A DNA stretch of 64,000 nucleotides, from positions 1,922,001 to 1,986,000 of the forward strand of contig BTPP01000008.1 in NCBI GenBank assembly GCA_037102815.1, in the 5' to 3' direction. Shown piece by piece: positions 29,366 to 39,492 of the stretch (positions within the stretch are counted from its first letter, which is position 1; every line of letters begins with the position of its first letter). The notes under the pieces are model-generated. The model was not told the DNA's origin, ran no database searches, and worked only from the letters and a program-made list of their open reading frames with translations. Source of the stretch: Neurospora intermedia. Its lineage: Eukaryota > Ascomycota > Sordariomycetes > Sordariales > Sordariaceae. Made by a program: the position numbers and the translations under genes.

Positions 29366-29377
29366 GGTTATGAGCCC
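29366..29377 (+). promoter_or_regulatory. Primer-binding site complementary to initiator tRNA-Met anticodon region
   Basis: GGTTATGAGCCC directly follows the 5' LTR. Its complement GGGCTCATAACC is the anticodon stem-loop of eukaryotic initiator tRNA-Met, with CAT the anticodon. Drosophila copia is known to prime from a 5' half-tRNA cut in this loop, so the same internal priming is inferred here. Confidence 0.8.
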
Positions 29378-29495
29378 TTTAAAGCTATCGATATTGTAAT
29401 TAATTGATTAACCGATCAATTGGTCAATCGATTAACCGACGAGAGATCTATTGGGTTAACCCGGGAGTTAACCTTTCGTCGCCTATCTACTTGCT

Positions 29496-29602
29496 ACCGA
29501 CCTTCGAGTTGTATGTAATCAACCGACCTTCGAATTGTTAACAACCGACCTTCGAGTCGCGTGCAATCAACCGACCTTCGAGTTGTTAATAACCGACCTT
29601 CG
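29496..29602 (+). repeat. Five copies of ACCGACCTTCG in the retrotransposon leader
   Basis: Copies start at 29496, 29522, 29544, 29570 and 29592, with spacing 26, 22, 26, 22, so the true unit is a 48-bp doublet. They lie between the primer site and the first coding remnants. Confidence 0.9.
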
Positions 29603-29689
29603 CGTCGTTAATAATTAATAATAGTACCTACTATCGATAGCGGTTCGCTTATTGTCCTTCGTAGCGAAAATAATATTGATAATTAGGAA

Positions 29690-32600
29690 TGCGCTTTATG
29701 TATTGAATTTAAGTTCGCTGAAGTCGATAATTACGTTTATATAACCGTAGTTGAGCCTAATAAGGAAGATGAACTTAATAAGTATAAGAAGTAGAAGTTT
29801 GGTTGTATCTACGCGCTTAAGATTATTAATATTACTTTTAAGGATGAAAAGGTTTTAATTACCTTGTATATTAACGGTTGGGATTAGTCCAATAGGGACC
29901 CTAAGTATCTTTTTAACTTTATTAAGACTATAATTGGTAAAATTATTAATAAAGTACGTAGCGATATCTTTAAATAGTACTAAGGATTTCGTCGGTTTGG
30001 ATTTAATTCTATAGTTAGTTTTTTAACCTAATATAAGTTTGCCCGTAAATATGTTACCGATTGTAGTTTAGTTATTGATAATATTGTCGAATATTTTAAC
30101 TTTTTTAATATAATTAAATGTAATTACCTTACTAACGCTAAATTATAGGCTAACGATATAGTTAAGAATACCCTCACTACTAATAAGTTGTTAGTTTAAT
30201 TTTCTACTATTAGTAATACGGAAGTCCGTTAGACTAATTTAACTATTTAAATTAAGACTACTAATAATAAGACGGATAATAAAAATATTAATAAATTCGG
30301 TAACGGTAATAGTAATAACGCTAATAACGATTCGTTTAAGAATAAGAGAAATAAGAATAAGTTTATTTATTCTATTTATAATAATACTATTTAAAAGGAC
30401 TATATCTATTACGTTTATAACTATTACTATTCTACTAAAATTATTATTTATTAGTAGTGTAAACCCAATAAAGTACTCGATATTTGGCCTAATAAAGAGG
30501 AAGCTTGTAAGTATAATACTAGTACTATAGCCGCGTTGGGTAATACTAATACTACGTTGGCTAACCCCGCTACCTCGGCTCTGTTGTTTAACGGTACTAA
30601 CTTTAATACTAATTTTAACCTCGCTTCCCTTAATAGTAATTAGGGTTTTTACTAGAGCCCGTAGCGAAGTCGATCCGTAGAGTATTTAGCGTTGAATCGA
30701 AGACTTTAAACTATCTAGATTTATATTAATTGTAGTATTTAAATAGTAATTTTATTAAAGATTAATAGACTCTTAAGGTATAAGACCTAGATTCCTTAAT
30801 TAAGAATTTCGTTATTTACAATTCTGGTTGTAGTTTATATATTTTTAACTATTAAAAATAGTTTACTGAATTTTACCCTCTAGTTCACCTATTAGAATAT
30901 ACTATTAATAATAGTACTACGATTTACGCGTACTATATTGGTACTGTTAAATTAATAATACCGATAATAACGAATATTAACGTTAGGATCCGTATCCTTA
31001 ATATTATATTCGATCTATCTACACCGGCCAACCTTTTATTAACCTAAGCTATATTTAACTACGGTATAGAGTAGAGTATAAAGATAAATCAAATTTTATT
31101 AGCTAGTAAAATATTTATTTAATATAAATTTATTAATAGTTTAGTAGCTTTACTAGTATTTTAATTAAATAACTTCGATTAAACAATTATTATACTTCAG
31201 TATATGATACTTACTTCAATTAACTATATAATAATATATAAAAGAATAATATACGCGGGTAAAGATTAGGTTCTTAAAGTTTATAAATAAGTTAGTATTA
31301 AGCTTAGTAATATTAACGATTATACTTATAATGCGTATTTACGCGCTAAAGCGACTGATTATATTCTTAAAGGGATTTACCCTATTACTACGACCCCGCT
31401 TCAATTTATACGGGTCGATGTAATTTTATATAATAAGGCTGGATATATAGGAGCCCGCTATACGGTTTATTTTATTTATAATGTTTCTAGCTACTATTGG
31501 GTGAAGTTCTACGTTAATAAGGGAAATGCTTTTATTATTGTTATTCAATTTAAAAAGTGGATTGAACTCTAGATTGGACTTAAAGTTAAGATTATCGGCT
31601 TCGATAGCGGTTTTGAATTTAGCTTTAATATAGTAGAGTTCTAGAAAAATAAGCTGGTAGAGTAAGCTCGTAAAAAAGGAGTCCAGCTATATAAAATACT
31701 AGTATATATACTATAGATGAATGGTAAACTAGAACGAACCGGCTATACTATTATAATTAGAGCTAGAGCTTTAATATTCGATTTAGATATATTAGAATAC
31801 TTGTAGCTACTTGTAGTCTAAGTGGTTGTAATAATATTTAATATTATACCAATAAAGTCTAATCTAAATAATAAGACTCCCTATAAGGTATTTATATAAG
31901 CAATCCCTAATTTCCTAATAGACTAAATTAAACCCCGCCTCGACTACCTTCGAGCCTTCTTTTATATAGCGTATTATTTTATTAAATTAGAGAAGTATAT
32001 TAAGGGAAATAAGTTCTAAGAATGCGCCCGTCGTAGTAAATTTATAAATTATAACGATAATTATAGTAGAATCTACTAGATTTAAGATTTAGAGATTAGT
32101 GCGATTATACGTACTAGTGCGGTTAAGTTTATTGAGGATGACGATAAGCTAAAGGATCTAATAATTAAAGCTATACCCTATAGAGTATTTTTTATAGATT
32201 AATCTATTTAAGAAATTAAAGAAGTAGTAGATAGTAGTATAACTGTTTAGGTTATTGCGATTAGTTTATACCGGCCGTTTCTAGCTAAGTCCCTAAATTA
32301 ATTAACTCCTAACTAAATTGCTAATAATAATAAAGACTAGCAAAAGAAGGTACTATTTATACCCTTTAACCCTAATTACCTAATACTAAAGGTAATATTA
32401 ATACCGGGAGAGACCGCTTCGATTCTACTTCCCCTACCTTTTTAACCGACTGAAACCTATTCGATTTAATATTGTAATGAGCCGATACGATTAATAGAGG
32501 AAGAGGAGGAAGATTAATAATAATAAAGCAATTTGGTCGATTTTGAGAATTTTAATAAAGAAGATTCTATATTGAACTATACTTTTATAAAGCGAAAATT

Positions 32601-34510
32601 AGATTAACTAAATATTATAAATCTAATTCTAAATTCCTTATTATTTGTAATAAAGTAATAATAATAATTATAAGTAACCCTACAGATTATATAGAGAAAC
32701 TAACCTTCTATAGAAGTAGTTTTGTCTATAACTATAAAGGTACGTAAAGGTAGACTTCGTAAATCGGCTATAGTTAAATTACCTAATTTTAAATATAGTA
32801 CCTAATTGGTTATTGATAATAATAATAACGTTATTAAATATAATATTAGACTATTCTACGGTACGGCTAAAGCTAAATATGTAATACGCCTACCCTAATA
32901 CTACTTTATAGTAATAAAGGCTATTTATAACCTTCAAACTAATAATCGTTCTATACCTAAGAATTATTAGTAGGCAAAGAAATTTAATAATTTTAAGACT
33001 TACTGGTTTCTAGTAATAGAGAAGTAAATTAAGGTACTCGAGGATTAGGGAGTATACCGATTGGTTGAGAGAACCCTAAATATAATTGTTTTACCTAATA
33101 AATAGGTTTATAACGAAAAATATAATATCGATAATAAAGAGTATACTGTACGTACTAAATGGGTAGTATATAGTAACTATAAGAGTAAGGATAATTGGGT
33201 AGTATAGGATATTTATACTACTGTAGTTAATATAGTTAATGTAAGATTCTTCTTAGCTATTATAGTTACTTACGATTTAGATTGCAAATAATTTAATATT
33301 GGTACCGCTTTTTTAAACGCCCTTATTCCCAACGATTGTAAATACTATATTGAATAACCGATCGGACTTGAGAAGGGACCTTGCAATAAATTAGTTTATT
33401 TACTAATTAGAGTTCTTTACGGTTTACGCTATAGTTTATTATATTAGTTTAAGATAGTTTTATTTATATTTAAGAAGATAGGCTTTATTCCTATCGGAGG
33501 CGATATATACCTTCTAATTTATAATAGTTTGAACGCTTTATTTATTCTTTATATTAATAACTTCTTTATTGTAGTACTTAGTAAGAAGATTATTAACGAC
33601 TTCTATTGTTAATTATAATAATATTTTACTATTAAGTATATTAGATTAGTACGTACCTTCCTAGGCTTTAATATTGTTAGAAATAGAAATGAGCGTACCG
33701 TCTTTATATTATAAGAGTAATATATTAAATTAATTATTATTAAATTTAACTCCGCTAATAAAGTTCTATACCTAATTAAGACTCCCTAGCCGTTAGATTT
33801 TAAGATATATAGGGGTAAGCTATTTCCTAGTAAACTAAAGTTATATATTAAGCGTACCGGTTCTTTGAATTAGGTATTTTTGGGCACTAGACCGGACATT
33901 ATATATACTGTCGGTAAGTTGGTTAAAGGTAATACTAAGCCAACGGATAAGTACGCTGTCGTTATAAAGTATTTATAGCGATATCTAACCGGTCTTCTTA
34001 ATTTGGGTATTATTTTGGGAAGTAAGGTTTTACCGATAATAGACCTATAATTTAGGGTATATACGGATACTTCGTATATAAATAATATACTAATAAAGTG
34101 TAGTATAGTAGGGTATATAGTATTCTTTATATCGGGACTTATTTTGTAGAAGTTAAAGAAGTAGGAACTCGTTACTACTAATATAATAGAAGTTGAGTTC
34201 GTCAACCTCGTACTAACCGTTAAATCCCTGGATTGGATTGGTAGTATATTTAAGGATTTGGGTATCTTCGATATTAATATTAAAAAGATCCTTTATACCG
34301 ATAGTGCCAATATTAGAAATAGAGCGCTTAATAAGAATATTCTAGTTTGCAATCGGTATATCGATATTTAATATAAATAGTTAGTTAAGTAAATCGAACG
34401 ATAGATTATTGAGGTTATTTATATCCCCGGAGAGGAGATGCCTGCTAACGGCTTGACTAAACTACTTAAGGCGGATAAATACGCAAAGTTCGTTAAGCTA
34501 ATCGGTCTTT
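29690..34510 (+). pseudogene. Destroyed gag-pol of the Copia-type element
   Basis: This coding region of the retrotransposon is riddled with TAA and TAG. The reverse-transcriptase catalytic YVDD box is read as YINN and the RNase H PADGLTK box as PANGLTK, both Asp-to-Asn changes from G-to-A transitions. Order integrase before reverse transcriptase places it in Copia/Ty1 and not Gypsy/Ty3. The region from about 29,690 to 30,650 should be gag but has no readable motif. Confidence 0.9.
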
Positions 34511-34618
34511 ATTAAAAGAAGGTCCCTTAGGTTTAAAAATAATACTATATAATATATTACAAAGTAAACAATATATATAGATATTACGGCCATTAGGGTC
34601 TTTCGGTCTATAGGGGTA

Positions 34619-34775
34619 TATTGGAGGTACGTGACTTTAGGAATTATTTACCTATTGTACGGCCTCCCCTCGCTAGTCTTTAGCCCTCCAGACCTCTCCA
34701 CAGATTCTTTCTTCTTTTAGCAACTCAATACAACACACATCAATTGCTTCATTTCGTTGCCTTGTGCGTCGCACA
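34619..34775 (+). repeat. 3' LTR, 157 bp
   Basis: It begins TATTGGAGGTACGTGAC and ends GCGTCGCACA. The inner (left) 45 bp carry ten C-to-T or G-to-A differences from the 5' LTR. The outer half keeps the apparent ancestral bases. A purine tract (AGGGG) lies just before it. Confidence 0.95.
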
Positions 34776-34786
34776 TCTTTACTGTA

Positions 34787-36449
34787 CAACTCCAAAAAAG
34801 GAAAACGAGGTACGTACCGAGTATATCCCACCAGTACTCCGATTTCATGTACTGCGTACCACCAGAACTCAGACCCTCTTCAGTTTCTTCTTTCCTTCTT
34901 CAACCTCCCACATTGCGTCTGGCCTTTTCAGATATTGGACCTCAACACACACACACACACACACACATACAGCGAAGTCACGCCCAAAAAGCAAAACAAA
35001 ACCTACCGCGGAAGAAGCCAAAAAGTGCCGTTCCCCGCCACCGTTGAAGCGATCACATGCAGTGTGTCCCCGTTGTGTCATGTCAAGCAACCGACGGCGG
35101 CGATCATTTGATTCTTTGCTTTTTGGAAACGGCCAGGGCCTGGTGCTACCTATGAAATGAAGCTATCACGGCTTCTTCCTTGAAAGTTAGCTGGTGAGCT
35201 AGCTGGTGATGGGTGTTGACCGTCGGCAAGCCCTTTGGTTCATGCACCTCACTTGCAATATTCAGAATATTGGAGGTGTACACTAAGAAGCATGACGGAA
35301 AATAAGGTTATCGCCACACTTTGCAGTTCACTGCGCTAACCTAACCTTTCAAATGCCGGCAGAGGTTTATACTATACATTAGGTGCCGTTCGGTATCACA
35401 AAAGCATCCCTCCATCTCACATGCTCACATGCTAGCGATGGAGACGACATTGGAGAAAATGGAGACAGTTCCTTGTCCAAACAGCTGCATGAATGCATTG
35501 TCGCCGTTTGTGCTTTCCTTTTCCGAAATACAATGTAACGACGAGTCGCACCCGCCCGGGACGGGGAATGAGGGACGGCGGGGCGAGCGGGGCGAGCGGG
35601 GGTCTGGCCCTTCGTTCTCCACTGGCCCGCGTCACGAAGTGGACATCACCGTTCGGCTCCGGGCTTGTCGGTGGGCCTCCGGGCTTGGGGATCTCTCTCT
35701 CTCCTCCTTCTCCAAAACACCTCCATTGATTCCGAGGATTCCCTTTATTACTTAGAGAACCCACTGATACAAAGCCACAACCGCAAATCCTCTGCCTGTC
35801 TTTGTCTGCCGACCTTGTTCATCAACGCTTGAACGGATGGTAAAAGTCCCCTCCCACCACCACTCCGATACCTGATGTTCTCCATGAACGACTGCCGCAG
35901 ACAAACGCGAAAGCAGAGAGCGGGGAAGCTGGCTGGCACAACCAGGAACAAAGAACAAGAAAACTGGGTTTTCGCTTTCCTTTTCTTCCCAGTGATCGGT
36001 CCTCCATCAACAGCATCTCAGTAAGCACCTCCATCACTAAACTGTCGGACACGGGGGTGGGAGAGACTGGAGAATATGTATTGTAGGGATCCCGTCAGAT
36101 CTTGCATTCCACTCCGCCGGCATATGTATCATAAGGCTGTTCTGGTTTCCGGATTTGGAAGGACGGAACGTCCGGAACAATATGAAGGCCCGAAAACCCA
36201 TCAAGTAACGACTAGCTTGATAACGACCACGTTCCCGCTTTCGCCATGTATTCTTTTTCTGGTAACATGGCATGTGTAAGCAAGGGGAAGTGTCGTGGTT
36301 TTTTGTCTAACTCTTGTAGTCCCTTAATAGATGACATCTTTCCACTGTGATAACCTCTTCTCAATATAAACTCATCTTTTCTTTTTTTTCCACAGGATAC
36401 AAACACTCAGACATCTAGATCTGAAGATCCCCTCATCAACACAGCAAAG
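34787..36449. other. Intergenic, upstream of alcohol dehydrogenase
   Basis: It includes a (CA)n microsatellite (about 34,943-34,968) and unremarkable spacer. The overlapping frames at 35,425-35,955 run on both strands without domains. Nothing else is seen. Confidence 0.5.
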
Positions 36450-37982
36450 ATGGCAGCTCCCCGCACAACCACCGCCCTAGTCATCCCCGAACTCAACGGC
36501 CAGTTTGAGCTTCAAGAAGTCCGAATCAACGACATCCAACCAGACGAAGTCCTCGTCGAGATCGAGGCGTTCGGAATCTGCCACACCGATCTCTCGTTCG
36601 CCGCCGGCTTGTTACCATGTAGACCCGGCGCCGTGCTGGGCCATGAAGGTTCGCATTTTCCTTTCTTTGAAAATCTGTCTTCTCGAGCATCGATCACATC
36701 CTTGTTACCCCCAACCGTTGAACCCCAGATTCCCCAACTCCCTCTATGTAACCCCAACCCAAACACAACTCCAAGTGAGAAACACCAACACAAAACCATC
36801 ACCAACCCTCCAGCCCCGTCCCCCTACCTCACCTCCACATACTAACTACCAACCCATCCAGGCGCCGGCAAAGTCCTCTCCGTCGGCTCCTCCATCTCCA
36901 CCACCACCGACCTGCTCCCAGGCGACTCCGTCCTCCTCTCCTTTTCCCACTGCGACTCCTGCCCCTCTTGTCTCTCCGGCCATCCTTCCTACTGCCACTC
37001 CTTCAACGCCCGCAACTTTTCCGGCTGCCGTCCTTTACCCGTCCATCCCGACGGCTCTATCGATTCTTTTTCCTTTCTCAAGTCTGACGACGACCCGACT
37101 TTGGACCCTGCCTACGCAACCTTCCTAACACCCGACGACACCAACAACAAACCCATCTTTTCGCAATTCTTCGGCCAATCCTCCTTTGCGCGCCACACCT
37201 TAGTTCATAAATCCTGCTGCGTCAAAGTCCCCCCCGAAACGAACCTAGCGCTCTACGCACCCATGGGCTGCGGAATGCAAACCGGCGCCGGCGCCGTTTT
37301 GAACTCGTTGGGGGTGAAACCCGGATCGAGCATCGCTGTCTTTGGTGTGGGCAGTGTAGGCATGGCGGCCGTGATGGCTGCTGCGCGTATCGCCAAGGCC
37401 AAGACGATTATCGCTATTGATTTGCAGGTTTCGAGACTGGAGCTCGCCAAGAAACTGGGAGCTACGCATGCGGTGTTGGGAGACGTCAAAGATATGAAAA
37501 AGGAGGTTAGAGGGATATGTCCCCCCGTGGGAGTTGATTACGCGGTGGATTGCACGGGGTCGGTGGGCGTGATTAAAACCATGATTGAGGTGCTGGGAAC
37601 GAGGGGGAGGGCGGCGACGGTGGGTGCGCCGGGGTTTGGAAAGGTGGTGGCGGTGGATGTGATGGAGCATTTGACGTATGGGAAGGAGTATGTGGGGAGT
37701 TGTGAGGGGGATAGTTTGCCTAAGGAGGTGAGTTCCGTCTGCTTTGTTGTTTGGGGGTTTGGGGAGGGGGGGTGGGGATGGGTAAAGAAAGATGAGAAAG
37801 GAGGAGAAGGTTGATGCTGACTTGTATAAACAAAACAGTTCATCCCGTTCCTCATCGACCAACATGCCAAAGGCAACTTTCCCGTGGAAGAGTTCGTCAC
37901 TTTTTACGATGTCAAGGATTACAAGCAGGCTTTGGAGGATTCGCACAATGGAAAGGCCATCAAGGCTGTTTTGAAGTGGTAG
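36450..37982 (+). CDS. Zinc-dependent alcohol dehydrogenase, aryl-alcohol type
   Basis: Three exons (36450-36648, 36862-37727 and 37839-37982) give 402 residues. It is a medium-chain dehydrogenase that oxidises an alcohol with NAD(P). Catalytic zinc ligands are Cys44 (GICHTD) and the GHE motif (64-66). Structural zinc ligands are Cys97, Cys100, Cys103 and Cys111 in HCDSCPSCLSGHPSYC. The Rossmann nucleotide site is GVGSVGMAA, followed by Asp in AIDLQVSRLELA. The stretch MGCGMQTGAGAVLN is typical of benzyl/aryl-alcohol dehydrogenases, which suggests an aromatic alcohol substrate; this is inference. Intron 1 (36649-36861, 213 nt) has an unusual donor GTTCGC but a perfect TACTAAC branch point. 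Intron 2 (37728-37838) has GTGAGT. There is no targeting signal, so it should be cytosolic. The neighbours give no pathway clue. Confidence 0.94.
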
Positions 37983-38175
37983 GGGCCGGAGGGCCGTAGG
38001 GTAATACGGAAAGCGGTAGTCGGGAATCGGCTTGGTCGGGTCTTCGAGTAACGAGCGTTGGACATGAGGATTGTACATGGTTTGGGAGGAACATGGCACA
38101 ATTTACTCACCCACTGCATTTATCTATCGAGCGAAGCGAGGTCCCTCCGCGGGATGGGGCCGCCGGAGGCATATA

Positions 38176-38461
38176 CAGTCCAGTACTATTTTTATTTATT
38201 AGCTTAGTACACTAGGTACTGTACCATACTCTACGCAGTATACACTAGACGAAATCTATCCCTAATCGTCCCAAACCTTGTAAGAAGAAATCATGATAGT
38301 TAATATAAATGACAAAAGGTATTAATACAATTTGATATGGCATTTTGAATATTACAAATAGTGTATTCAAAGTAAGATCACATATTAATTAGCTATAAAA
38401 ACGCATAGGAAAGTTGACACGAGGTCTCGAACTAACAAACAAACAAACCAGTACTGGATTG
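38176..38461. mobile_element. MITE-like element, copy 1 (286 bp)
   Basis: Flanked by TA on both sides (38174-38175 and 38462-38463). The left end is CAGTCCAGTACT and the right end, on the other strand, is CAATCCAGTACTGG, then TTTGTTTGTTTGTTAG. In the left repeat, GGTTTGTTTGTTAGC of copy 2 appears as ATTTTTATTTATTAGC-like sequence, a series of TG-to-TA changes. No coding capacity. Confidence 0.7.
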
Positions 38462-38668
38462 TAGTTTGGGAGGAACTTGGCGGGATCGTGGTGTATGATA
38501 TACGTACAGGATCAGGAAGCGAACAAGACGCAGCTTACTCACTAATATATTTATGTCCATATCGAGCGAAGCGAGGTCCCTCCCCGGATGGGGGCCGCCG
38601 GAGGCGCACAAGGCCGGAAGATGGAATGGGTAGGTTGAGGCTGTGCTTAGTTGTATGGCTACCATATA

Positions 38669-38943
38669 CAGTCCGATACTGGTTTGTTTGTTAGCTTGGT
38701 ATACTAGGTAGGTACTTCTGGTGGTGCATACTAGACAAAATCAATCCCGAATAGCCATAAAGCTTATAAGGATGAGTTTAAATGGGTGAGTACGCATTAT
38801 AAATCCATTAACAGGAATTGCTATAACATGTTGAATATCAGGAATGGCGTTTCCAAGGTAATGATACGCGTTACTTGGCTATGAAGATGCATAGCAAAGT
38901 TGACACGAGGTCTCGAGCGAACAAACAAACCAGTACTGGATTG
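38669..38943. mobile_element. MITE-like element, copy 2 (275 bp)
   Basis: Flanked by TA (38667-38668 and 38944-38945). The left end CAGTCCGATACTGG then TTTGTTTGTTAG mirrors the right end (AACAAACAAACCAGTACTGG). It has the same orientation as copy 1 and shares the internal segment AGTTGACACGAGGTCTCGA near the right end. Confidence 0.72.
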
Positions 38944-38945
38944 TA

Positions 38946-39492
38946 TGCTCGGTAGATAGAATGAGTAGGTCGAAGCTGTGCTTGCATGACTACTCATGTA
39001 CAACGGGAGATTCTGTTCAAACCTACGTCATTCCCGTGATTTTAAGAAAGCTTCCTGTCATATTAGCCAGGGGATACTCCTCGAGCTTCTTGAGCTGGCA
39101 AGGCCGTGCGCATCTATCCTAGACAGTCTGTTATTCCGGTCCGGTAGGTTCTCCCGACCACCATCCAATTACAAGCTATTATCTAACCACTTAGACAGCC
39201 AAAAGTTGTTCGACGGGAAGACAGAAAGATGTGGGTGGTGCTCGGAGGAAAGAAAGAGGGAGGGGTCAAGTGGCCTTACCACATCACGGTGACGTGACTC
39301 TGACCTTCTCCTTCACGACGGACCCGTCATATTGGTCGGGAGTACCAAGAGGACCAAAGCCAATGTCGTAAATGGTGCCTCTTCCCATTCCCTTTCATTC
39401 AATTGCTACACCCTGCATTCGAATAGTGACTTGTCGAAACACTTCCCTCCAAAACCCTTACCTACAGAGACCACACAGACATACAGACTAGA
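38946..39492. other. Intergenic, promoter side of repeat-protein gene
   Basis: Begins with a further weak match to the duplicated flank (GAATGAGTAGGTCGAAGCTGTGCTT) and then ordinary spacer. No gene is supported. Confidence 0.5.

Larger units (their letters stand above)
29204..34780 (+). mobile_element. Complete but RIP-inactivated Copia/Ty1-type LTR retrotransposon
   Basis: Identical-length 157-bp LTRs (29209-29365 and 34619-34775) start TG (TA in the RIP-altered right copy) and end CA (TA in the left copy). They are flanked by a 5-bp target duplication TCTTT (29204-29208 and 34776-34780). The interior is extremely A/T-rich with CpA and TpG almost gone, as RIP produces. Recognisable remnants come in Copia order: integrase (MNGKLERTG at about 31,715), then reverse transcriptase (GTAFLNALIP at about 33,300, VLYGLR at about 33,410, LYINN at about 33,548), then RNase H (MPANGLTK at about 34,440). 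All frames are full of stops, so it encodes nothing. Confidence 0.96.
28859..34784. mobile_element. Short TA-flanked inverted-repeat element (MITE-like), split by a retrotransposon
   Basis: The left end (28859) reads CAGTAATGATCCCTGC. The right end is 29188-29208 plus 34781-34784 (ACTG) and reads, on the other strand, CAGTAAAGATCCCTGC. The 25-bp terminal inverted repeats (to TTTTGCAAC) differ at one base. The element is flanked by TA at 28857-28858 and 34785-34786. Without the Copia insertion and its duplicated TCTTT it is 354 bp. Inside, TTTTGCAAA-type words recur next to both ends, like subterminal transposase-binding sites. TA target and CAGT termini fit the Tc1/mariner/pogo (Fot1-like) superfamily. 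There is no coding capacity, so it would depend on an external transposase. It carries no obvious RIP, as expected for a sequence this short. Confidence 0.85.
38077..38945. repeat. Diverged tandem duplication carrying two inverted-repeat elements
   Basis: The words TTTGGGAGGAAC, GCGAAGCGAGGTCCCTCC and GGGCCGCCGGAGGC, followed by an inverted-repeat element, occur twice (from about 38,080 and from about 38,465). The second copy has extra sequence of about 58 bp before its element. The first copy shows G-to-A differences consistent with mild RIP. Confidence 0.75.

Noticed and set aside
33870-34205. 111-codon minus-strand frame inside the retrotransposon
   Set aside because: Chance frame in RIP-altered DNA; the opposite strand carries the RNase H remnants.
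29366-34618. Extreme A/T-rich block considered as centromere-type DNA
   Set aside because: Its borders are two LTRs with a target duplication and it keeps Copia protein motifs, so it is one RIP-altered element.
29209-34775. Gypsy-type classification of the LTR element
   Set aside because: Integrase remnants precede reverse transcriptase and the FLNA, YGLR and PADGLTK-type boxes are Copia-like.
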